64,000 nt of DNA from Pelagicoccus enzymogenes (lineage in GTDB: Bacteria; Verrucomicrobiota; Verrucomicrobiia; Opitutales; Opitutaceae). The DNA lies in assembly GCF_014803405.1 (NCBI RefSeq), contig NZ_JACYFG010000038.1, positions 248,001 through 312,000 on the forward strand, in the 5' to 3' direction. Below are positions 25,135 to 33,000 of this stretch, piece by piece. Positions within the stretch are counted from its first letter, which is position 1, and the number at the start of each line of letters is the position of its first letter. Made by a program: the position numbers and the translations under genes. The notes below the pieces were generated by a model, which did not search any database, was not told the origin of the DNA, and saw only the letters and a list, made by a program, of their open reading frames with translations.

Positions 25135-25209
25135 TCCCTCTAGTCTATCATAAGCACTTGCATTGATCCAATATAAGTATATTTAAAAATCGTTCTATAT
25201 TTTATATCG
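25135..25209. promoter_or_regulatory. Divergent dabBA / LysR control region
   Basis: 75 bp, strongly AT-rich, separating two divergent start codons. It includes a TTGCAT-16-TATTTA arrangement that could serve the LysR gene, and A/T half-sites of the T-N11-A kind preferred by LysR proteins, though no perfect dyad. Assignment as the regulator's operator is an inference from the divergent layout. Confidence 0.5.
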
Positions 25210-26103
25210 ATGAGTCAGCTCAACTATCACCACTTGCGCTACTTTTTGGCGATCGCCCGCGAAGGGAATCTCACGCGAGCGGCCCGGCGGCTTAAGGTTT
25301 CGCAGTCGGCATTGAGTATTCAGCTGAAGAAACTGGAGGAGAGTTTGGATTGCTCCTTGTTCGAGCGAGAACACAAGTCGCTAATGCTGACCGAAGAGGG
25401 ACGCATGGTGATGAGCTATGCGGACTCGATCTTTCGATCTGGGGAGGAAATGCTGGCCACCCTACGCAATCGAGGCGGTCGGTTTCGCAAAGTGTTACGG
25501 GTGGGGGCTGTGGCGACGCTCTCCAAGAACTTCCAGATAGGATTTCTTAAGGAAGCGCTTGATGACCAAGAGCTTGAAGTTGTGATCTACTCGGCGAGCA
25601 TTCGAGAGTTAATCAGTCAACTGAAAGCCCACACTATCGACTTGGTGCTTTCCAATAGTTCGGTTCCCAGAGAAATCGAACCGACCACCCGCAGCATCCT
25701 GCTGGCGGAACAGAGTGTTAGCTTGGTGGCGGGAGGAGAGTTGGCTCTGCCGGCGAAATTCAAGTTTCCTGATGATCTGGAGAACGTCCCGGTGGTGCTG
25801 CCCAGCTTGGAAAGCGGTATTCGCTCAAGTTTCGACTTGTTGATGGAACGGGCCGGCATGTCTCCCTTGATCGCTGCCGAAGCGAACGACATGGCGATGT
25901 TGCGTTTGATGGCCAAGGAAGCCAAAGCGGTCTCGCTGGTACCTCCCATCGTCGTGCAAGACGAGCTGCAGTCGGGTGAGTTGATCGAAATCTGCAAGAT
26001 CCCTTCAGTACGCGAACGGTTTTACGCGATCACAACCAAGAGACGTTTTCCTAACCCTTACCTCGCTCGTCTGTTGGGGAACAACGAGGATGTCGACGGG
26101 TGA
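25210..26103 (+). CDS. LysR-family regulator, probably of dabBA
   Basis: 297 residues. The winged helix-turn-helix is at the N-terminus (NYHHLRYFLAIAREGNLTRAA, then RRLKVSQSALSIQLKKLEE and LFERE), followed by a linker helix and a periplasmic-binding-like effector domain from about residue 95. The opening NYHHLRYF resembles the NhaR/YnfL-type subgroup. LysR genes divergent from dab operons are common and thought to respond to inorganic carbon or related metabolites, so control of dabBA is likely. It ends 18 bp from the convergent moaA stop. Confidence 0.88.
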   Translation: MSQLNYHHLRYFLAIAREGNLTRAARRLKVSQSALSIQLKKLEESLDCSLFEREHKSLMLTEEGRMVMSYADSIFRSGEEMLATLRNRGGRFRKVLRVGAVATLSKNFQIGFLKEALDDQELEVVIYSASIRELISQLKAHTIDLVLSNSSVPREIEPTTRSILLAEQSVSLVAGGELALPAKFKFPDDLENVPVVLPSLESGIRSSFDLLMERAGMSPLIAAEANDMAMLRLMAKEAKAVSLVPPIVVQDELQSGELIEICKIPSVRERFYAITTKRRFPNPYLARLLGNNEDVDG

Positions 26104-26121
26104 TATTAAAAGGACGGCTGT

Positions 26122-27135
26122 TCAGCCTCCGATGTAGGACATCTCGACTTTCTTGTTGCTCTTGAGGGGACGGCCTTTGCTGCGGTCTTCCGAATATTGG
26201 TCTTCGCGGATGCTCCAGAGTTTGGATACAAGCTGTGTAAAGTCTGCTTGGCTGATGCCGGAACGGATGTGCTGCTTCAAGTCGGTGCCAGCGGTGGCGA
26301 AGAGGCAGGTGTAGAGCTTGCCCTCTGCGGAAAGCCGTGCTCGGTTGCAGTCGCCGCAAAATGGATTTGTAATGGAATTGATGATACCGAATTCGCTGCC
26401 AGTGTCCTTGAAGCGATAGCGTGAGGCGACCTCCCCTCGGTAGCTAGGCTCAAGCGCTTCGAATTCGTAGTGTCTTCCGATGGTTTCCAATATCTGTTTA
26501 GCCGGCACCACTTGGTCCATCTTCCAGGCGTTGGTCTCCCCTACGTCCATGAACTCGATGAAGCGCAGCGTGATCTTTCGTTCACGGAAGTAGCTCGCCA
26601 TGGGAAGGATGTCTTGCTCGTTAACGCCGAGCTTGGCCACCATGTTTACCTTGATGGGAAGCCCCGCTGCTTCCGCGGCGTCGATGCCGCGAATCACCGC
26701 TTCCGGAGAAGAGCGACCCCCGCTCATGAGGGCGAAGCGTTCCTTGTCCAGGCTGTCGAGACTGATGTTGATGCGCTTTAATCCAGCCTCCTTCAGCTTT
26801 GTTGCGTACCGAGGCAGCAGGGACGCGTTGGTGGTGAGCGAGATATCCTCGATTCCGGTTTCCGCCATCAAGCTTGAAATCAATTCGCTCAAGTCGGGCC
26901 GCAGCAAAGGCTCACCACCGGTGAGGCGAAGCTTCTTTACTCCTAGGGCTGCGAAGCTTCTGGCTGCAAAAACGATTTCCTCGTTGGAGAGCACGAGCTC
27001 TTTGGGGAGGAAGGCGTAGTCGGGACCGAAGATCTCTTTCGGCATGCAGTAGGAACAACGAAAGTTGCACTGATCAGTGACCGAGATTCTCAGGTCCCGC
27101 AGTGGGCGATCCAATTTGTCCGTGGTACGATTCAT
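26122..27135 (-). CDS. moaA: GTP 3',8-cyclase (molybdenum cofactor biosynthesis)
   Basis: A radical-SAM enzyme that converts GTP to 3',8-cyclo-GTP, the first step of molybdopterin synthesis. 337 residues with the SAM cluster motif CNFRCSYC near 23-30, KLRLTGGEPLLRPD near 67-80, the second cluster region PFCGDCNRARLSAEGKLYTC, and the essential C-terminal Gly-Gly that ends the chain. It follows cinA with a 60-bp gap on the same strand, so the two are probably one transcript. No other moa gene is in the window. Confidence 0.96.
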   Translation of the reverse strand: MNRTTDKLDRPLRDLRISVTDQCNFRCSYCMPKEIFGPDYAFLPKELVLSNEEIVFAARSFAALGVKKLRLTGGEPLLRPDLSELISSLMAETGIEDISLTTNASLLPRYATKLKEAGLKRINISLDSLDKERFALMSGGRSSPEAVIRGIDAAEAAGLPIKVNMVAKLGVNEQDILPMASYFRERKITLRFIEFMDVGETNAWKMDQVVPAKQILETIGRHYEFEALEPSYRGEVASRYRFKDTGSEFGIINSITNPFCGDCNRARLSAEGKLYTCLFATAGTDLKQHIRSGISQADFTQLVSKLWSIREDQYSEDRSKGRPLKSNKKVEMSYIGG

Positions 27136-27195
27136 GCCTCAGAGCAGTAAGGGTGCTGAAGATGGAAAGGTAAAGAGCGCTTTCCGGTGGGGCTG

Positions 27196-28437
27196 CTAGA
27201 TCAGCTCTCGGCGCAGGAGGTCCATAGCAGCATTGAAGGCGCGGCGCTTTTGGGCGATGCGCGGACCTCGAAAACTGAACCTGCGGGCGAATGCTCCAGA
27301 TGGACTATGCAAACCGATATAGACGGTTCCTACTGGATCCTTTTCGGTTCCGCCCCCGGGACCAATGTAGCCAGTGGCGCTGATGGCGTAGTCAGCCTCC
27401 AGTCGCTCCGCGACGCCGGTAGCCATGGCGACTGCTACTTCCTCGCTTACGGCAGTATGCTGTTGTATCAGTTCAAAGGGTACGCTGATTAGATCTTCTT
27501 TCGCTCCGGTGCTGTAGGTAGCTAGGCCGCCGACAAAATACTCGGAAGAACCAGAAATGTTTGTGATCTCGTTGGCGATATACCCTCCGGTGCAGCTTTC
27601 GACGGTAGCAAGCTTCAGTTTCTTGCGTCTTAGTATTTTGGATACGATGTCTAGGAGGGTGTCGTTTCCAATCGTGAGGAAGCTCTCGCCGAGTAGTTTC
27701 TTGCACTCTTCCGCAAGTTCAGCGAGTCGATCGAAGGGATTGACCTGATCTGGGAAACTCATGCGGAAGTCCACCATGCCTGGGTGGGCGCAGTAGGCGA
27801 GTTCGAGTCCTGACTCGCGTTCGGCGATAGGTTGCAGCAGCGTTTCTAGATTCGATTCTCCGATTCCTGTAGTGCGGATTTGGATATAGTTCTCACTGTC
27901 CTGTACGAGCCCCTTGTCCTGCAGGCGTGGAAGTACCTGGTCCTTGAACATGGGTTGCAATTCGTGGGGCGGGCCTGGGAGCATGACCAAGATCTTTCCA
28001 AACTTCTCGAGCCAGAGTCCTGGAGCGGTCCCGTTTGGATTGTGCAGCACCTCGGCGTTTTCGAAATGGTAGGCTTGCTTGCGGTTGTTGGGATTGAGTT
28101 CGAGTCCGAGGGCTTCGAAGCGAGCTTCTATCGCCTGCATGACCGTAGGGTCGTACACCAGCTTTTCTCCGAGGCACTCCCCTATCACCTCCTTCGTTCG
28201 ATCGTCGACCGTGGGGCCAAGCCCACCGGTGGTTATGAGCACGTCTGCCTTCTTCCAATAATCCTCGAAGTAGGATTCGATATCCTCAGGCGCGTCGGAG
28301 ATAGTGACGTTCGCGTGCATGGGCGTCCCTACCTGCCGCAGCTGGTCGCCGATATAGGTGAGGTGTCCGTTGGGGGTCAGTCCGAGGAGGAGTTCCTCTC
28401 CGAGGGTGAGGAGGATGATCTTTGGTTTTCCAGGCAT
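27196..28437 (-). CDS. cinA: CinA-family protein (NMN amidohydrolase / competence-damage protein)
   Basis: 413 residues with both CinA domains. The N-terminal MoaB/COG1058-like domain has LLTLGEELLLGLTPN, then TTGGLGPTVDDRTKE and VMLPGPPHEL; the C-terminal domain (from about 255) has LATVESCTGGYIANEITNI and GVAERLEADYAISATGYIGPGGG, the nicotinamide-mononucleotide deamidase region. CinA recycles NMN and is sometimes linked to DNA damage and competence. I start at the ATG at 28437; the extension to 28512 reads into the divergent promoter. The upstream position next to moaA fits the MoaB-like fold but is not proof of a shared pathway. Confidence 0.94.
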   Translation of the reverse strand: MPGKPKIILLTLGEELLLGLTPNGHLTYIGDQLRQVGTPMHANVTISDAPEDIESYFEDYWKKADVLITTGGLGPTVDDRTKEVIGECLGEKLVYDPTVMQAIEARFEALGLELNPNNRKQAYHFENAEVLHNPNGTAPGLWLEKFGKILVMLPGPPHELQPMFKDQVLPRLQDKGLVQDSENYIQIRTTGIGESNLETLLQPIAERESGLELAYCAHPGMVDFRMSFPDQVNPFDRLAELAEECKKLLGESFLTIGNDTLLDIVSKILRRKKLKLATVESCTGGYIANEITNISGSSEYFVGGLATYSTGAKEDLISVPFELIQQHTAVSEEVAVAMATGVAERLEADYAISATGYIGPGGGTEKDPVGTVYIGLHSPSGAFARRFSFRGPRIAQKRRAFNAAMDLLRRELI

Positions 28438-28589
28438 TTGAGCGTGAACGAATAAGTGGGGAATCGGATTGGCTGCTTGGTCGAAAGTCTTGCGACTTTC
28501 GCTACTTTTCAAAGTCTAGCGTACCGAGGTGCTTGCTCCGACAGCGAAGCGATTACAATTCGCCAGCGTTTCTATTCGATCAATCAAAA

Positions 28590-30068
28590 ATGCCTGAATC
28601 CATTTCCAGTGACTTGAAAGAGAAGGTGCGTCGTCTCCCGGACAAACCGGGCGTCTACCTCATGAAAGACCGGCTCGGTTCAGTGATCTACGTGGGAAAG
28701 GCCAAGAACTTGAAGAAACGGGTGTCTTCCTACTTTCAAGCGTCCAAGCGGTTTACGCACCAACCTAAGATTCGAGCCTTGGTGCAGATGATTCGCGACT
28801 TCGAGTACATCGAGGTGAAGTCCGAACCGGAAGCCCTGCTATTGGAAGGGAAGCTCATCAAAAAGTGGAAGCCGAAGTACAATACGGACTTTGTGGACGA
28901 CAAGCGCTTCCTCTTGGTAAGGGTGGACGTCACGCGTGAACTTCCCCGTTTCGCCTTGGCTCGCTTCAAAAAGGAAGATGGAGCTCGCTACTTTGGTCCC
29001 TTCGCGCACGCCAACCATATTCGCAAGACCCTGACGGAAATGCGCCGCCGCTTTGGCATTTTACTGGGCGATGCCTCGCCTAAGAAGGAAGACGAGAATC
29101 GGTTTCGTTTGTACGACGACGTTCGCTCGGAAATCTACGGTCATGAGAATTTGGTGACGCTAGAGGAATACCAAGAACGGGTGGAGCAGGCTTGCGAGTT
29201 CCTGCAAGGTAAGTCGAAGGAGTGGCTGGACGAGCTGAAACAGGAGATGGTGAAGGAAGCCGCGGAGCGAAACTACGAGAAAGCGGCCGCCTTGAGGGAT
29301 ATCGTTTTTGCCTTGGAAGCTTCTTTGAAGAAAACGCGGAAATTCGAGCGAGATCTTCCGGTAAGGGAGAGTGCCGACGAGACCTTGGAGTCGCTGCAGA
29401 AAGAGCTGTCCATGAGGAATCCGCCCAACGTCATCGAATGCTTCGATATCTCCCACATCTCGGGGACTTTTGTAGTTGCTTCGATGGTACAATTCGTTGG
29501 CGGGAAGCCGAACAAAGCGGGTTATCGACGCTTCAAGATAAAGAGCTTCGAAGGAAACGACGATTTTCGCTCCATGGAAGAAGTGGTAGGCCGGCGCTAC
29601 CGAAGGCTGCACAAGGAAGGCAAACCTTTCCCCGACCTGATCGTCATCGACGGTGGCATGGGCCAAGTAGGAGCCGCCATCAAATCGTTCCTATTACAGG
29701 ACTTGGATCCTCCTGAATTGATCGGCTTGGCGAAGAAGCACGAGACGATCATCTTTCCTGACGAACGCCCTCCCCTTCGCCTTCCGCTGAAGCACTCAGG
29801 GCTTCAGCTACTGCAACGTTGCCGCGACGAGGCTCACCGCTTCGCCAATACCTTCAACGCCGACCTTCGCAGCAAACGTATCCGTGAAAGCATACTAGAT
29901 GACTTCACTGGATTAGGTCCGAAAAAGAAGAATGCCTTGTTGGACGAGTTTGGAAGTATCGAACGACTCAAGTCTGCTTCCCTAACCGAGCTACGATCGG
30001 TAGATGGGATCGGCCTAGAAACAGCGACTCGCTTGAAGGCGTTCCTGGAGGAGCATTATAGAGGTTGA
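28590..30068 (+). CDS. uvrC: Excinuclease ABC subunit C, compact form without FeS cysteines
   Basis: Makes the two incisions in nucleotide excision repair. From the ATG at 28590 it has 492 residues, against about 600 in most UvrC. Present: the GIY-YIG nuclease (GVYLMKDRLGSVIYVGKAKNL), a UvrB-binding helix pair (ERNYEKAAALRDIVFAL), the RNase H-like nuclease (IECFDISHISG, DLIVIDGGMGQ, RDEAHRFA) and two C-terminal helix-hairpin-helix motifs (LGPKKKNALL, VDGIGLETATRL). Absent: the four cysteines that normally bind a 4Fe-4S cluster before the UvrBC region, and most of the segment of about 90 residues between the UvrBC and RNase H parts. Both nuclease cores look intact. Confidence 0.94.
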   Translation: MPESISSDLKEKVRRLPDKPGVYLMKDRLGSVIYVGKAKNLKKRVSSYFQASKRFTHQPKIRALVQMIRDFEYIEVKSEPEALLLEGKLIKKWKPKYNTDFVDDKRFLLVRVDVTRELPRFALARFKKEDGARYFGPFAHANHIRKTLTEMRRRFGILLGDASPKKEDENRFRLYDDVRSEIYGHENLVTLEEYQERVEQACEFLQGKSKEWLDELKQEMVKEAAERNYEKAAALRDIVFALEASLKKTRKFERDLPVRESADETLESLQKELSMRNPPNVIECFDISHISGTFVVASMVQFVGGKPNKAGYRRFKIKSFEGNDDFRSMEEVVGRRYRRLHKEGKPFPDLIVIDGGMGQVGAAIKSFLLQDLDPPELIGLAKKHETIIFPDERPPLRLPLKHSGLQLLQRCRDEAHRFANTFNADLRSKRIRESILDDFTGLGPKKKNALLDEFGSIERLKSASLTELRSVDGIGLETATRLKAFLEEHYRG

Positions 30069-30086
30069 GCTCGTGTACTAATCTAT

Positions 30087-33000
30087 TCAATACAGTTGGT
30101 CGCTAATCTTAAGAAAGACTGGACCACTCGACTGTAGGTCGACTGGAGCTCCGTCCCAAGGAGACCAGTGTATTAAGTCTGTAGACATGAGAATTGGAAG
30201 GTCTCCGTAGGCACTTGATCCAAACACATCCAGAAACAGGTATCCCGAACTATATAACCATCCAAGTGAAGCCTTGGAGATCTTGCTTGCGGGATCAGTC
30301 TGGAAAAGAAATTCGATGTAGTTGGAATGCCCGTCCTGATCGAAATCCGAGTTCTTTTTGTCGTCGAGCCCGTCGATCTGCTCCCCGCTTAGGTAGATGG
30401 GAAGCCAAGCGTCGAATGCACTGCCTGTGCGAAGTTCGATCTCTACTGTATCCGAGGAGGTATTGCCGAAAAAGTCGGTCACTGTGAGCGTAGCCGTGTA
30501 GATTCCGACGTTCAGGTAGACCTCCGTTAAAGCTGAATTGATCTGGTACCCGTTGAGGTCCCATTGCCACTTCTCGATGGCCCAATCGTCTTGGGACAAG
30601 GTTCCGTCCAGTGTGACGTGACCGTAGTCATGCGTCGCGTAAAATACGCGGTCGCTTCCGGCATTGGCGATAGGGCTGGCGTTTCCTTGAGGTTTTGAAT
30701 CTGAGGATAGAGGATGCCAAGTCGAAGAGTAATTGGTGGAGGAGTCGTTGTAGCCGAAGTCGCCTTTCGCGGTTGAGTAGATGGATCCGTCGTCGGTGAG
30801 CACTACAGTCGCGTCGTTGCTGAGGCTGAAGTCCCGGATGCCACTTCTGAAAAGCGCAAGAGGGTCCTTTATGGCCGTATACCCGTCAGTGTATCCCAGC
30901 CCCAGGAGCCGGTTGTAACTTGATCCGACACCCCACAAGCTGCCATCCTCCATGAGCCAGATTGTTCTGTTACCGATGGTACGAGCTTTGGTTACAGGGC
31001 CGTTTGATAGTTTTACGAACTGGTTGCTTCGATGAACGTTGAGTGGAAGTCCCAGCTTTGAAGAGTCGTTCGACCCGGCTCCCCAGAGAGATCCGTCTTG
31101 CTTAACCACCAGAATGACCCTGTTGGAGGATAAGATTTCTTTGGCGTCACTTTCCAGTATTTGTATTGGGGATACAACGATAGAGTTGTATGGCAAAGAG
31201 CTTGAGTCGAACGTTCGGTTTCTACCGAACATCCAAACCGATCCATTTTCCTTCATGATGTAGACAGTGCTGCCATCGGTCTCTACTTGGGATACGCCGG
31301 ATTCTATGATTTGTAACCATTCGTCGCTGGACACTATGGATTCGCTTGCGAACTGGCTGTCGCGGTTCAGGCCAGTTGCCCAGAGGGATCCATCTGACAA
31401 GCAGGCGAAGCTCGCGTCATTGGAAAGCGAAAAGTCGACTACATTCTCGGGGATAACTTTGCGGAATGGTTCGAGTAAGCTTTTGTACCCGATTCCCATC
31501 TCACCGCTGGTGTTGTTGCCCGTTAGCCAGAGAGCACCCTCGTTGTCTATCAGGCCAGTAGTATTCCAAGCGTTGTCGAGTTGATCAATGTTACCGAGCG
31601 TTAGTTGGTGGCCGTAAACACGGCTTTGATTGGAGTGGGCTCGCCCAATCGCAGTGCCAGTGGTGTGACCTTGCAGTAGGGCGTGACCGTTGCGGTAGAG
31701 GATCGCGTTGGCTGATGGTGACCCAACAAGGCCCGCTATTTCAGTATTCTCCTCGACGGTCACGGTCACGCTCTCGGTGTGGAAGATACCCTCTGAGTCC
31801 GTTACAGTAAGAGTGACCTCGGTGGTTCCGACGTCGAAGTATTCTGAAAGAATGGGTCGGTTGGCGGTATTGTTGTCCCAGGACCAACGCCAGCTCTTTA
31901 TGAATTTGTCGTCGGTAGAGCCGCTGCCATCCAGAGTAACCATCTTGCTGGGCGTTCCCGGCAAGACGTATGTTTTCTCAGGATAGGCTACCTTAGCTAT
32001 GGGGGCTGTGTTTTGGCTGGTTTCGAATGGCTCGCTGATGAGAGAAGGGGTCGTGTTTCTCGCTACGTCTTGACCGAAACGGTAGTTGACGGTCGACAGC
32101 CAAACTGATCCATCCTCAAGAAGGAAAACTGCCAAGTCGTCGTAGGCCGACGCTTGTTCAACGGATGAGAAGAAGAAGAAGTCTTTTTGATAATTTGGAA
32201 GTGGTAGGTAGTTGTTTCTAGGATACGATTGGCCCAGAGTATAGCATGCTCCGATTGCATCCAAAATTAGAGGGGATTGGGTTCGTAGTTGAATATCCGT
32301 TACGCCCTCTTGGATGATCTTCGTAAAAGAGAAGTCTGGTTCCAAGAGGTAGTTTCCGAAATAGGGTGTGTATGAACCGAGGCTTCTGTGAGAAATGTGG
32401 CCTTCTTGGTCGATGTATAGAAGGAGGTTAGAGTTGACGGCTTCGAGGTGCTTGGCTCCCTCGCTCACGATTTCGATGAAAGGTTCCGTTCTTTCATCCG
32501 TTGAGCGCTGTAGTTGTATGATCCTTCCATCTTCGAGAAGCAGGATAGAATTGTATCCACTGGTTGCTAGCTCTCTGATTCCCTCAAGAGGCAGGCGATG
32601 AGGACTGTGCACTATATCCGCTGCCGAGTCAGCAATCTGACCTTGGTAGTTTTGGCCCATTCCGTAGGCGGTACCGTCGTCGAGCAGGATCAAGCTCATG
32701 TGTGCCGCAGCCGCAATATCTGTCGCACCGCTAGGCCAGATTTCGACGAAGCCTTTGCTCGATGGCTGTTCTCCGAGACCGAGTTGGCCTTGGTTGTTCG
32801 ACCCGGTTCCCCAAACGCTGCCATCGGTTTTTAGGACAAGGCAATGGTTGGAACCATCGACGACTTTTACGACGCCGCTCGCCATGACGGGGGTAGGCTT
32901 CTGGAAAAAATACTCTGTGTAGTCGGAGCCGAAAAGCTGACCGTCTGCCTCCCCAGCGCACCAGAGCGATCCGTCCTCCTTAATTATGAAAAACCGGTCG

